NCBI GenBank assembly: GCA_963703325.1
Contig: OY969805.1
Location: forward strand, 1,860,001-1,924,000
From: Aquilonibacter sp963703325
GTDB lineage: Bacteria; Vulcanimicrobiota; Vulcanimicrobiia; Vulcanimicrobiales; Vulcanimicrobiaceae
DNA: 64,000 bases
Direction of reading: 5' to 3'
Shown: positions 26,169-34,470 of the stretch, one piece after another
How the letters are laid out: every line of letters starts with the position of its first letter
How positions within the stretch are numbered: the first letter of the stretch is position 1
The notes under the pieces: model-generated
Databases searched by the model: none
Told to the model about the DNA's origin: nothing
Seen by the model: the letters and a program-made list of their open reading frames with translations, nothing else
Made by a program: the position numbers and the translations under genes

Positions 26169-26774
26169 GTGATCGTCACGATCTCCAACCTGTACGGAAG
26201 CGGCGCAGTCGCGGTCGCGACGCGCGTCGCGGCGGAGTTAGATTTTGAGCTGATCGATGGCCAGTTGCCGGTCGTCGTGGCCAAGCGCATGCAGATTTCG
26301 CCCGTACAGGCGGAGGCTGCCGACGAAACCGGCCGATCGCTCGGGGCGCGGCTGCTTTCGAGCCTGGAGCTCGCGACGCCGGAGGTCGCGGTGAGCGGCT
26401 TTGGACAGACGTTCGATGAGGAATACGTGCGCGAAGTGCAGGAGGCGGTGCGCGAGTTTGCGACCCGCGGCAACGTGGTCATCGTCGGCCGCGGCGCGGG
26501 TGCGATTCTCGGGCGGCGCCCCGACGTCGTGCGCGTGTTCATGTACGCTCCGCGCGAGTGGCGGATCGAACGCGTCGTAACCGAGCGCAACCTGGATCGT
26601 AAGGCCGCCGCGGCGGAAGTCGATCGCATCGACCGCGCGCGTAAAGCGCATCTGCGGGATTGGTACAACGTCGAAATTGGTTCGCCCGAAATCGTTGATC
26701 TGGCGATCGACACAGCGACATTCGGCAATGAAGGCTCGGCTGCGCTGATCGTTGCTGCGGTGCATGCTCGCTAA
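26169..26774 (+). CDS. Cytidylate-kinase-like family protein
   Basis: A 201-residue P-loop fold protein of the AAA_26/cytidylate kinase-like type. The N-terminus ISNLYGSGAVAVATRVAAEL corresponds to the GSGG region of that family, but the P-loop lysine is not evident; further motifs are NVVIVGRGAGAIL and RIERVVTERNL with Arg residues of the lid. The natural substrate of the family is unknown, so a kinase role is only suggested. GTG 26169 is the chosen start. The stop overlaps the start of the MFS gene by 11 bp, so the two are probably one transcript. Confidence 0.7.
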   Translation: MIVTISNLYGSGAVAVATRVAAELDFELIDGQLPVVVAKRMQISPVQAEAADETGRSLGARLLSSLELATPEVAVSGFGQTFDEEYVREVQEAVREFATRGNVVIVGRGAGAILGRRPDVVRVFMYAPREWRIERVVTERNLDRKAAAAEVDRIDRARKAHLRDWYNVEIGSPEIVDLAIDTATFGNEGSAALIVAAVHAR

Positions 26775-27987
26775 CGCGGGCATTCTCGCTGCACTGCGTT
26801 TTCGCGATTACCGTCTGCTCTGGTTCGGGCTGCTCGTTTCCAATCTTGGCAGTTGGATGCAATTCACGGCGCAAGGCTACTTGGTCGCGCAGCTCGCCGG
26901 ATCGGCGCATCGCGCCGCGCTCGATCTGGGTTTCCTCGGCGCCGCGCGCGCGATTCCCGTCTTGCTGCTCTCGCCGCTTGCCGGCGTCGTCGCCGATACA
27001 CTTCCACGCCGCCGCGTGCTGCTGGTGACCAACACCACGATGGCACTTGCGGCATTAGCACTGGCGTTGCTGTCGACGTTCGGGCGACTGAATCTCGCGT
27101 GGCTGATCGTCATCGCAGCGTGCAACGCGGCGGTCAACGCTTTTGACTCACCGGTCCGCCAGAGCTGGATGCCGCTGCTCGTCGATCGCGCCTTCCTCGG
27201 CAATGCGATCGGGCTGAACTCGGTCGCGTTCAATGCGCCGGCCGTCATCGGCCCGGCAATCGCCGGCGTGCTGATCGTGTGGGTTGGCGTGGCCGGCTCG
27301 TTCTACGTAAATGCCGTTGCTACGATGGCGGTCGTCGTGGCCGTTGCAATGATGCGACCCTCGCCTCCGCCGACCGCGCACCGTGAGCCGATATTCGCGG
27401 CGATGCACGGGGGCATCGCCTTCTTAGCCGGCCATCCGATCCTGCGCTGGATTGTCGTAGGTTTTGTGGTCATGGCGGTTTTTGCGCGCCCGTATTCACA
27501 ATTGATTCCGGCCTACGTCGTCAACACACTCGGCGGCGATGCGCGCGCATTGGGGTGGGCCGTCGCAGCCGCGGGTATCGGCGGCTTTGGCGGTGCGCTG
27601 GTCACGGCGGCGCTGGCCGGACGCGAGCCGCGTTCGACGCAGTGGCTTCTTGCCGGCGCGCTCACGTCGCTCGGTCTGATCGCGCTCGCCGGAATCCACG
27701 CGGTACTCCCGTCGTTGCCGGTGTTCGCTGTCATCGGCGTCGGTACGCTGGCGTTTCTCGGCGCCACGAACACGCTGATCCAGACGCTTGCGCCCGATGC
27801 GGTCCGGGGCCGTGCGATCGCCGTCTACACGATGGTCGCGATCGGCGTTGTGCCGGCCGGATCGCTCGTACTCGGGGCGATCGCGTCGGTGATCGGTCTG
27901 CATCTGGCGTTCGCGCTGGCGGGCGCGATCTGCCTGATCTGCACCGTCGCCGTCTACGCGTGCAACCCAATTATTCGGACCGTGTAA
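26764..27987 (+). CDS. MFS transporter (EntS/TMS05-like exporter)
   Basis: A 407-residue transporter with about twelve transmembrane segments. The start FRDYRLLWFGLLVSNLGSWM and the loop AGVVADTLPRRRVLLVTNT are typical of the EntS-like branch of the major facilitator superfamily, which often export siderophores or drugs. A loop after helix 4, AFDSPVRQSWMPLLVDR, also fits that branch. The substrate is unknown. ATG 26764 is chosen since it overlaps the preceding stop and removes four non-conserved residues. A hairpin and A-run follow its stop. Confidence 0.88.
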   Translation: MLANAGILAALRFRDYRLLWFGLLVSNLGSWMQFTAQGYLVAQLAGSAHRAALDLGFLGAARAIPVLLLSPLAGVVADTLPRRRVLLVTNTTMALAALALALLSTFGRLNLAWLIVIAACNAAVNAFDSPVRQSWMPLLVDRAFLGNAIGLNSVAFNAPAVIGPAIAGVLIVWVGVAGSFYVNAVATMAVVVAVAMMRPSPPPTAHREPIFAAMHGGIAFLAGHPILRWIVVGFVVMAVFARPYSQLIPAYVVNTLGGDARALGWAVAAAGIGGFGGALVTAALAGREPRSTQWLLAGALTSLGLIALAGIHAVLPSLPVFAVIGVGTLAFLGATNTLIQTLAPDAVRGRAIAVYTMVAIGVVPAGSLVLGAIASVIGLHLAFALAGAICLICTVAVYACNPIIRTV

Positions 27988-28020
27988 AGAAAAAAAGCGA
28001 GCCGTTTGTGAACGACTCGC
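27988..28020 (-). terminator. Intrinsic terminator of the H1-like gene
   Basis: GCGAGCCGTT (27997-28006), loop TGTG, AACGACTCGC (28011-28020), with one mismatch in the stem. On the minus strand it is followed by a run of seven T residues. It lies 27 bp downstream of the histone-like gene stop and just past the convergent MFS stop. Confidence 0.75.
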
Positions 28021-28046
28021 AAATGCCCATAAAAAGAGCCGGGAAG

Positions 28047-28319
28047 TTATGCTGCTGCGGGAGCGGCTTTCTTCCGGCGCGTCTTGCGGCGGGTGGTCTT
28101 GCGAGCGGACGCCTTACGAGCGGCCTTCTTGCGAGTACCTTTTTTGCGGCTGGCTTTCTTCCGAGTGGCTTTCTTGCGAGTAGCCTTCTTCTTGCGAGAA
28201 GCCTTCTTGCGGGTCGTCTTCTTGCGGCCTGCCGCTTTCTTACGGGTGGTCTTACGGGCCGCTTTGCGCTTCGGCGCAGCTTTCTTCGCGGCCGCTTTTC
28301 TCTTACGTTTGACTGCCAT
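28047..28319 (-). CDS. Histone H1-like Lys/Ala/Arg-rich nucleoid protein
   Basis: A 90-residue protein made almost only of Lys, Arg, Ala and Thr, built from repeats of the type TRKKAxRKK (for example KKATRKKATRKKASRKKG) and ending KKAAPAAA. The composition and short repeats match the bacterial histone H1-like/AlgP C-terminal domains (Hc1, BpH1), which bind DNA without sequence specificity and compact it. The gene also appears as a local tandem DNA repeat (about 28080-28270). ATG 28319 begins MAVKRKRKAAAKK; an upstream ATG at 28361 adds a non-basic stretch and is less likely. Confidence 0.8.
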   Translation of the reverse strand: MAVKRKRKAAAKKAAPKRKAARKTTRKKAAGRKKTTRKKASRKKKATRKKATRKKASRKKGTRKKAARKASARKTTRRKTRRKKAAPAAA

Positions 28320-28398
28320 GTGCGTGGAGTCATCCTTTCTTTGGCTACGCGATGTAGCCAAGGGTAGTTGCCTACCTTATACAGTATTCTCGGCAGCA

Positions 28399-29184
28399 AT
28401 GCAAGTTTTGAATAGTGACGCGCGCATCGACATCGAGGTCGCGGGCGATGGTGACGCAGTCGTTCTGCTCCACGGATTCCCACTCTCGCGTCGGATTTGG
28501 CACGCGCAGCTGCGCGCGCTGTCGCGGAACTTTCGCGTGGTCGCGATGGACCTGCGCGGCATGGGCGAGTCGAGTGTGGTCGATGGTCCGTACTTGATGG
28601 AGTCGCTCGCGGGCGATGTCGCGGCGGTGCTCGACGCGCTCGGCGTCGAGCGCGCGACACTGGTCGGTCACTCACTCGGCGGCTACGTCGCGCTCGCGTT
28701 CGCGCGCATGTACGTCGAGCGTCTGGATCGGCTCGCGCTCGTCTCTTCGCGCATCACCGCCGACACGCCGGAGCGCGCAGCGCATCGATTCGAACTCGCC
28801 GACGACGCCGAACGCAGCGGTTCGAATGCGCGCATCATTGCGGAGATGCGCGATGCAACGCTCGGCGCGACAACGCGTCGCGAACATCCGGAAATCATCG
28901 AAAAATTCACGAAAATTGCGGAAAAGAACGATCCTCGCGGACTTGCATCGATGTTACGCGGTATGGCTTTGCGCGATGGCGCACAAGATATTGCGGGCGA
29001 TTTGCAACTGCCGGTTTTGGTGGTGAGCGGCGCTGAAGACCCGGGCATGCCGGCCGGAGAAGCGCAACGAACGGCGGCCGCCTTTGCCGACGGCCGCTTG
29101 GTTACGATCGAGGGTTCCGGGCACGTTCCGATGCTGGAGAGGCCCGAGCAATTGAACGCTTGCTTGCTTAGCTTCGGCGGATGA
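28399..29184 (+). CDS. Alpha/beta-fold hydrolase
   Basis: A 261-residue hydrolase of usual size. The oxyanion loop VVLLHGFPLSRRIWHAQLRA, the nucleophile elbow LVGHSLGGYVAL (Ser), the acid SGAEDPGMP (Asp) and the His in IEGSGHVPMLERPEQ form a complete triad. The substrate is unknown; the sequence is closest in style to small esterases, lactonases and haloperoxidase-like enzymes. No signal peptide is seen, so it is cytoplasmic. ATG 28399 is the start of homology; the frame open back to 28084 is the complement of the H1-like repeats. Confidence 0.88.
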   Translation: MQVLNSDARIDIEVAGDGDAVVLLHGFPLSRRIWHAQLRALSRNFRVVAMDLRGMGESSVVDGPYLMESLAGDVAAVLDALGVERATLVGHSLGGYVALAFARMYVERLDRLALVSSRITADTPERAAHRFELADDAERSGSNARIIAEMRDATLGATTRREHPEIIEKFTKIAEKNDPRGLASMLRGMALRDGAQDIAGDLQLPVLVVSGAEDPGMPAGEAQRTAAAFADGRLVTIEGSGHVPMLERPEQLNACLLSFGG

Positions 29185-29255
29185 TCGCCGTTGGGGGTGC
29201 GTCGAATCCACCCTCCATTACTGTCCTCCTTATAAGGTACGGTGGAACGCCAGCC

Positions 29256-29996
29256 ATGCTTCGAACGACTCTCTCAGCAGCCGTGCTCGGCATCGTCTTT
29301 TTCAGCGGCGCCGGGACCGGCCTCGCGCAGACGGCCTCGACCGAGCGCCACCTCGTCTATGACTTCACGGTCGGGGTCCAGACCAGCAACACCAGTCAAA
29401 CCAGTGCCGCTCAGGAAACCCAAGGCGGGAATGTCCCAGGCTACGGCTACAACGACATGGCCGCCGGCGACTCGGATAAGGGGCAGATCAGCGTCGACGT
29501 CAAGGGGGTCGAGGCCGACGGGGGCCTCGTCGTCGACGTCTCGGAAACGTCGGTTCGTTCGAATCGCGGTAGCGCAGCCAGCACCTGCGTGGTCTATCCG
29601 AACACCAACGTTATGTGCGGCGCTGCCGACGTTCACCCTGAGGCCGTCTCGGTGCTCCGGACGCTCTCGCCGAAGTTCTTCGATCCCGGTGCGCTCGATG
29701 CCAATCGTCATTGGCAGGTCAGCAACCCCGCGGCCGGGGTGACGATCGACTTTCGGGCAGGGCCGTCGGCCGGGGGCCCGACCGTCACGATCGATGCGGA
29801 GCGCGTCGAGAAATACACCAACGGAAGTTCGGTAAACTCGAACGCCAAATACGCCTACGACCTCACGAAGCTCGTCCCAACCTCGCTCACCGAATATCAG
29901 ACGATTCGCCAACAGAATGGCGCGGGGGCTTACTCGACCGTCACCTTCGACACGACCGCGACGCTGGTGTCGGATAGCGGATCGGGCAAGAGCTAA
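29256..29996 (+). CDS. Secreted protein, tandem paralogue 1
   Basis: A 246-residue protein with a signal peptide (LRTTLSAAVLGIVFFSGAGT, cleavage after GLAQ). The mature part is beta-rich and has STERHLVYDFTVGVQTS, ISVDVKGVEADGGLVVDVSE, CVVYPNTNVMCGA and VLRTLSPKFFDPGALDANRH. All these segments have counterparts in the gene at 30255, so the two are tandem duplicates separated by a small gene in the opposite direction. Two Cys flank the NTNV turn in both and may be disulfide-bonded. I do not recognise a family. ATG 29256 is chosen for the signal peptide. Confidence 0.7.
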   Translation: MLRTTLSAAVLGIVFFSGAGTGLAQTASTERHLVYDFTVGVQTSNTSQTSAAQETQGGNVPGYGYNDMAAGDSDKGQISVDVKGVEADGGLVVDVSETSVRSNRGSAASTCVVYPNTNVMCGAADVHPEAVSVLRTLSPKFFDPGALDANRHWQVSNPAAGVTIDFRAGPSAGGPTVTIDAERVEKYTNGSSVNSNAKYAYDLTKLVPTSLTEYQTIRQQNGAGAYSTVTFDTTATLVSDSGSGKS

Positions 29997-30184
29997 CGCC
30001 GGATGACCGGGACGCCGGTGCGCCGCCGCACCATGTTATAGAGGAAGAGTGCGCCGACGATCACGGCCGCGACAATGGCGGCAATGACGATCAGGTGGAG
30101 CGCCCAGCCGAGCAGGGCGATCACGACCAGCGCGATGGCGATGATGACGGTCAATCGTAAGAAGGTTGGGAGCATCGTACGCAT
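29993..30184 (-). CDS. Small two-helix membrane protein
   Basis: A 63-residue protein of two adjacent hydrophobic helices (LTVIIAIALVVIALLGWALH and IAAIVAAVIVGALFLYNMV) followed by a basic tail VRRRTGVPVIRR. It lies between the two tandem secreted paralogues on the opposite strand, and its stop overlaps the first one by 4 bp. ATG 30184 has GAGG upstream at good spacing; earlier ATGs (30196, 30256) are possible but would overlap the next gene leader. Function unknown. Confidence 0.45.
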   Translation of the reverse strand: MRTMLPTFLRLTVIIAIALVVIALLGWALHLIVIAAIVAAVIVGALFLYNMVRRRTGVPVIRR

Positions 30185-30254
30185 GGTTGGCCTCATGACG
30201 GGAAGCGGGTGGCACTCTCGACTAAACGTACCCACATATGGAGGGGCAGGTTTC

Positions 30255-31004
30255 ATGAAGCAGGCGATCGTTCGAGTCGCGGCTGCCGTCGGGTTGGCTG
30301 CTCTTGCTCTACCGGCGTCCGCCCAGCAGCAAACCGTCCAGCGGCATCTCGTTTACAATTTCAGCGTGGGTGTCCAAGATGACAGTCACGACACCGACGC
30401 GTCGATAAAACTCACCGGCGGCCCCGTGCCGGGGGACAATTATGGGTCGGGCAACACCTCGTATGCGTCCTTGACCTCAGATACCGGAACGATCGACATC
30501 GACGTCTTCGGCGTTGAACCGGACGGAGGACTCGTCGTTAAGGTTGACGAGCACGCGCAGCGGACGAATCGCACCCTCAATGCGGTGTCGTGCGTCGTGT
30601 ATCCGACGACCAATACGGTGTGCGGCACGAGTCAGGTCAATCCGGAGGAAATGGCTGTGCTGCGCACGCTGTCGCCGAGATTCTTCGATCCGTCGGCGCT
30701 CGATGCGAAGCATCACTGGCATGAAGGCAGCGATGCGGCCGGAATTTCACTCGACTTTACCGCAGGCGTCCCGACGGGCACCTTGGTCCCGATCACCGAG
30801 GATGCCGATCAGAAAACCGGCGGCGTCCAGGGCAACACGCTTCACGGCACGGATACCTACACCTACGACATGTCGAAGAACGTCGCCACCGAGTTGAAAG
30901 AGTACGACACCATCCGCAGGCAGACCGGCGCTGGGCAATACACCAACTCGATCATCGACATCACCGCAACGCTCGCCACCGATAGCGTAACGGCAAAGAA
31001 TTAA
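30255..31004 (+). CDS. Secreted protein, tandem paralogue 2
   Basis: A 249-residue protein with a signal peptide (KQAIVRVAAAVGLAALALPA, cleavage after SAQ). It repeats the plan of the gene at 29256: TVQRHLVYNFSVGVQDD, GTIDIDVFGVEPDGGLVVKV, SCVVYPTTNTVCGTSQVNPE, LRTLSPRFFDPSALDAKHHW and a closing ITATLATDS. Clear sequence similarity over the whole length means a tandem duplication, although the two have diverged considerably. The start has GGAGGGG upstream. Function unknown; secreted or periplasmic. Confidence 0.72.
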   Translation: MKQAIVRVAAAVGLAALALPASAQQQTVQRHLVYNFSVGVQDDSHDTDASIKLTGGPVPGDNYGSGNTSYASLTSDTGTIDIDVFGVEPDGGLVVKVDEHAQRTNRTLNAVSCVVYPTTNTVCGTSQVNPEEMAVLRTLSPRFFDPSALDAKHHWHEGSDAAGISLDFTAGVPTGTLVPITEDADQKTGGVQGNTLHGTDTYTYDMSKNVATELKEYDTIRRQTGAGQYTNSIIDITATLATDSVTAKN

Positions 31005-31027
31005 GGGCTTCGACGCGCCCAACAGCG

Positions 31028-31459
31028 ATGAGCAAATATTCGATAGAGAAGCAACTGGAAGCGGCGACTTCTGTGTATCCGCTCGAGGCCGCAAAGATTC
31101 TTGGCGCGAACGTGCCGGGCGAGTCGAACGGGGTCCCGTCGCGGTCCTGGTTTGCCGAGCGTTTTACGTTTCAGTATGACGATCTTATAGGGTTTTTAAA
31201 AAAATCACGCGAGAATCGGGAGCGCGTGATAGCGCGGTCCCTCGACACACGTGCTGGCGAAAGCGCATACGTCGTGCTTCTTGACGACGGTACGTACGAA
31301 GTTGGCTATTTTGACGGAGCGCGCAAGGACGTTGTGCGACATACTGATGAAGCGGCCGCCGCGGCCGACTATGTTCTGGCATTCTGGGGACTACCGCAAA
31401 GACACGCGATGACGGAGCGCGCTCCCCTCTACACGCCCAAACGGTCGAGCGCACCGTAG
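31028..31459 (+). CDS. Hypothetical protein
   Basis: A 143-residue soluble protein starting MSKYSIEKQLEAATSVYPLE, with no signal peptide or membrane segment. Mixed composition with acidic and aromatic residues in GESAYVVLLDDGTYEVGYFD and a helical segment before the end (DEAAAAADYVLAFWGLPQRH). I do not recognise a family. It starts 23 bp after the second paralogue and its last 31 bp overlap the convergent Nudix gene, so its last ten residues are antisense to the Nudix end. Confidence 0.55.
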   Translation: MSKYSIEKQLEAATSVYPLEAAKILGANVPGESNGVPSRSWFAERFTFQYDDLIGFLKKSRENRERVIARSLDTRAGESAYVVLLDDGTYEVGYFDGARKDVVRHTDEAAAAADYVLAFWGLPQRHAMTERAPLYTPKRSSAP

Positions 31460-31974
31460 GCGACCGCAACACATGACAGTGCGCCGAATTCGTCGGCGCG
31501 CAGCATTGGCCGAATTGCCTCGAGCGGCACGGTAAACGGCTCGATCGCTTCGGTCGTATCGAGTTGTTGCGCCTGCGTCGGCGTGGCGTCAAAAGCGAAA
31601 AACGCATGCAGGTAGCTGTTCGAGCGCACCGGCTCGGCCGGCACGACCGAGAACTGCTCCCATCGCGTAGCCGTGTAACCCGTCTCTTCGGCAAGCTCAC
31701 GCTTCGCGCAGACGAGCGGATCCTCGCCGCGATCGATACTTCCGGCCGGAAGCTCGACGATCACCTCGTCGATGCCGTAGCGGTACTGGCGAACCAGGAC
31801 GACCTCGCGCGCGGGCGTGAGCGCGAAGATCATCACGAAGCCGAGCGACTCACGCACGTAGTAGTTCGGAAGCACGACGCCGTTGGGCAGCTCGATCTCA
31901 TCGCTGCGAATGCGCAGATGCTCGGATTCGATCAGGTAGGTCGATGACCGGACTCGCCAAAGCGGTTTTTCCAT
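31429..31974 (-). CDS. Nudix hydrolase, ADP-ribose pyrophosphatase-like
   Basis: A 181-residue Nudix protein. The Nudix box is complete (GSIDRGEDP, then CAKRELAEETGY: G-x5-E-x7-REL-x-EETG), preceded by VVLVRQYRYGIDEVIVELPA, the typical approach strand of ADP-ribose pyrophosphatases, and followed by PAEPVRSNSYLHAFFA. It would split ADP-ribose or similar nucleoside diphosphate sugars. ATG 31974 overlaps the ATG of the divergent dehydrogenase by 2 bp; an upstream open extension to 32010 is possible but lies inside that gene. Confidence 0.88.
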   Translation of the reverse strand: MEKPLWRVRSSTYLIESEHLRIRSDEIELPNGVVLPNYYVRESLGFVMIFALTPAREVVLVRQYRYGIDEVIVELPAGSIDRGEDPLVCAKRELAEETGYTATRWEQFSVVPAEPVRSNSYLHAFFAFDATPTQAQQLDTTEAIEPFTVPLEAIRPMLRADEFGALSCVAVAYGALDRLGV

Positions 31975-33616
31975 GTCCTCGCGAAGTACACCACTCGTGC
32001 AAGATCTCATTTTGGTCGTCGGTGGCGGGGCGATGGGCGCGGGGATCGCCTACGTTGCGGCCCGGGCCGGATACGCGGTTGAGTTGATCGATCCCGATGG
32101 AGCGTCGCGTGAACGCGCGATCGCGCGGATCCGTCGCGACGCGGCGCGCGCCGGCGACGAAAGCCTGGTCGCGCGTGTCGTCCTCGGCGACCGCATTCCC
32201 GAGCGCAGCGAAGCGACCATCGCGATCGAGGCGGTACCCGAGCGTCTCGATCTCAAGCGTTCGGTCTTTGCCGCGCTCGATGCGGCGCTCGACCCGCAGG
32301 CGCTGCTCGCGAGCAATACCTCGTCCCTTTCCATCAGCAGCCTCGCGCAGGCGTGCACCAATCCGCAGCGCGTCCTCGGATTACATTTTTTTAATCCACC
32401 GTCGGCGATGAAGCTGGTCGAGATCGTCGAAGCCGAGCAGACGTCGCCGGAAGCGCTGGAACGCGGGCGCGGGTTCGTCGAGCGTATCGGAAAGATCGGC
32501 GTCACCTGCGCCGATACGCCGGGTTTCATCGTCAACCGCGTGGCACGCCCCTATTATCTGCAAGCGATGCGCGCGCTCGCGCGGCGGGTCGGCGCGATCG
32601 AAGAACTCGATGCGTTGGCGCGCAGCGTCGGATTTCGCATGGGACCGTTCGAGTTGATGGACCTGATCGGACTCGACGTCAATCTCGCGGTCAGCGAATC
32701 GGTCTACGAGGCGCTGGAGGTCGAGCGCTTTGCGCCGCAACCGATGCAGCGCGAACTCGTCGCGGAGGGGCGCCTCGGCCGAAAAACCGGATCCGGATTC
32801 TACACGTATGAAGACGGCCGCTACGCGCGGGTCGATCTTGCCGTCGATCCCGGAGCGGAGGAAGACAAGCTCGAAGAATTCGTCGCCGTCATCGGATTCG
32901 GCGAGCCCGCAGAGGCTTTTGCGCGAGCGTTCGAGACGCGGACGGAACGCGTGCAACGGGTCGAAAACGACGAATTCCTCGATCAACTCGACCCCGAAGT
33001 GACGCTGGTTGTCGATGTCGGCACCGGCTTCGACGATCGCGCCGAGATCGTGATCGAACTCGATCGTCATCTCGAGCCGTCGACGATGATCTTCGTCGAC
33101 GCGTATGCCACGGATCTCGCCGCGCTTGCGTCGCGTTTGCGCTATCCGCAACGCGTGCTCGGTTACGGTGTGCTCGGCGCGATCGACGAGCAGCAGGCAA
33201 TAGAAGTCGTCGACGCCGATGCAACCGGCGACGACGCGCTGACGCTCGCGCAAGAACTCTTCGCAGCAATCGGCAAGCCTGCCGTGCTGGTGGGCGATCA
33301 GCCCGGCTTGTTTCTTGGACGTGTCGTCGGCTCGATCGTCAACGAAGCGATGATCGCCGTAGCGGAGGACGTGGCCTCGCCTGATGATATCGACAACGCG
33401 ATGCAGTATGGCGTGAACTATCCGCGCGGTCCGATTGCGTGGGGCGAGCAGATCGGGGGTAAACGTATTGCGCGGATCCTCAAACGCCTCGCCGCTGCCG
33501 AGGGTGAAGAGTTCGCGCCGCACCGCTCGCTCTGGGTACTCGATTCGCCACAGAATGCCGGAGCCGAGCCAATCGAGGAAGCGAGCCCCGACGCCATGAA
33601 CTTTTTGCTCGGATAA
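31973..33616 (+). CDS. 3-hydroxyacyl-CoA dehydrogenase with duplicated C-terminal domain
   Basis: A 547-residue protein of the long PaaH type. It starts with the NAD site VVGGGAMGAGIAYVAARAGY, then the substrate loop NTSSLSISSLAQACTNPQRV, LHFFNPPSAMKLVEIV (catalytic His and Asn) and DTPGFIVNRVARPYY; the first 3HCDH domain ends about residue 280. After a linker a second 3HCDH domain follows (DQPGLFLGRVVGSIVNEAMI, INYPRGP-like segment VNYPRGPIAWGEQIG). Such enzymes oxidise 3-hydroxyacyl-CoA in fatty-acid or phenylacetyl-CoA catabolism. Together with the epoxygenase and hydratase at 34.5-36.4 kb it suggests a CoA-ester degradation cluster. Confidence 0.9.
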   Translation: MSSRSTPLVQDLILVVGGGAMGAGIAYVAARAGYAVELIDPDGASRERAIARIRRDAARAGDESLVARVVLGDRIPERSEATIAIEAVPERLDLKRSVFAALDAALDPQALLASNTSSLSISSLAQACTNPQRVLGLHFFNPPSAMKLVEIVEAEQTSPEALERGRGFVERIGKIGVTCADTPGFIVNRVARPYYLQAMRALARRVGAIEELDALARSVGFRMGPFELMDLIGLDVNLAVSESVYEALEVERFAPQPMQRELVAEGRLGRKTGSGFYTYEDGRYARVDLAVDPGAEEDKLEEFVAVIGFGEPAEAFARAFETRTERVQRVENDEFLDQLDPEVTLVVDVGTGFDDRAEIVIELDRHLEPSTMIFVDAYATDLAALASRLRYPQRVLGYGVLGAIDEQQAIEVVDADATGDDALTLAQELFAAIGKPAVLVGDQPGLFLGRVVGSIVNEAMIAVAEDVASPDDIDNAMQYGVNYPRGPIAWGEQIGGKRIARILKRLAAAEGEEFAPHRSLWVLDSPQNAGAEPIEEASPDAMNFLLG

Positions 33617-33628
33617 GGAGAGACCGCG

Positions 33629-33952
33629 ATCGAGCAACTGAGAGTCGGCCAGCACTACGACACAACCTACGGGACCTTATGGAAGGACGGGACCTACTTC
33701 CCGCGCGGCACGCGCGTTATGGTCGTGGGCGTGCACATCGAGCAAGGATTTTGCGTGCGCTTCCCCGCCGACGTTGACGGCGAACCGCTCGAGACGTGGG
33801 AAGATTGGAGCGAAGCCGACTTTTTAGCCGCAGAGGGTTCGGTTGCGCCGTCGCCTGAGCCGCTTTCCGGTAACGTACTCAGCGAAGCGCGCGACGTGCT
33901 CTCCGATGCGGAAGACGGCTGCCATCTTCACTTGCACGAAGACGAAGACTAA
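33629..33952 (+). CDS. Small acidic hypothetical protein, unusual ATC start possible
   Basis: The frame from 33617 to the stop at 33952 is open and protein-like (QHYDTTYGTLWKDGTYFPRG, then VGVHIEQGFCVRFPADVDGE), but it contains no ATG, GTG or TTG before the ATG at 33719, which would cut this start off. A GGAG ribosome site at 33617-33620 is spaced 8 bases from an ATC at 33629, giving 107 residues. The C-terminus is acidic with a CHLHLHEDED tail, possibly metal binding. Either ATC (rare) is used, the short form from 33719 is made, or one base is wrong near GATC. The preceding dehydrogenase stop is directly upstream. Function unknown. Confidence 0.45.
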   Translation: MEQLRVGQHYDTTYGTLWKDGTYFPRGTRVMVVGVHIEQGFCVRFPADVDGEPLETWEDWSEADFLAAEGSVAPSPEPLSGNVLSEARDVLSDAEDGCHLHLHEDED

Positions 33953-34359
33953 TTACTGAAGTTGAAGACGACCCCGTCGAACCAGAGGAAATTGCACTGT
34001 GAACCGTTCTGTGCAAGTCCGCCGGGCGCCGTGTAACTCGTCGTGAAGCAATAGTTCGTCGCCGGCGTGAGATTGTTAAACGTCGTCGTGCCGCTCGAAT
34101 TCGTCACTTGTGACGTGATCAGCGCCCCGGCCTGTCCGTTGACGTCCTTCGACAAATTGACCGTCTGATTCGGCAGCGGCGAACTCGACACGTAGACCGT
34201 AACGATCGCCGTACTCGCGACGGGATTAGGCGTCGCGGTTGCGGTCGTGGCGGTCGGCGCCGGTGTTCCGTAGAGGTCTTCGGGATTGTATCCCGTGTTG
34301 CACGCTGCGAGGGCGATCGCCGTGACGGCGAACGCAATCAAAAGGATCCGTTTGGGCAT
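33949..34359 (-). CDS. Lipoprotein with Fn3/CarboxypepD-like beta domain
   Basis: A 136-residue protein with an N-terminal lipobox (LLIAFAVTAIALAACNTGYN). After a Thr/Pro/Ala linker it has a small beta-sandwich (STAIVTVYVSSSPLPNQTVN, SGTTTFNNLTPATNYCFTTS). Two Cys (NYCFT and SQCNF) could form a disulfide. Its stop overlaps the stop of the acidic protein by 4 bp on the other strand. The family is not clear; it lies between the dehydrogenase and the epoxygenase genes, in the opposite direction. Confidence 0.65.
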   Translation of the reverse strand: MPKRILLIAFAVTAIALAACNTGYNPEDLYGTPAPTATTATATPNPVASTAIVTVYVSSSPLPNQTVNLSKDVNGQAGALITSQVTNSSGTTTFNNLTPATNYCFTTSYTAPGGLAQNGSQCNFLWFDGVVFNFSN

Positions 34360-34470
34360 GGCGCCCGAGCTTCGACGCCTCTTCCGCGCCCGCCTTGCCC
34401 GTATCGCTCAGGAAGAGGCTTGGTTGCCTTGCCCTTGGCGAACCTCACCAGAACGCGGAGAATCCGTACT

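Noticed and set aside
28080..28280. Possible CRISPR or tandem-repeat array
   Set aside because: The short imperfect repeats are explained by the TRKK-repeat coding of the H1-like protein; there are no spacers.
32381..33655. 424-residue minus-strand open frame
   Set aside because: Complement of the 3-hydroxyacyl-CoA dehydrogenase; no own motifs.
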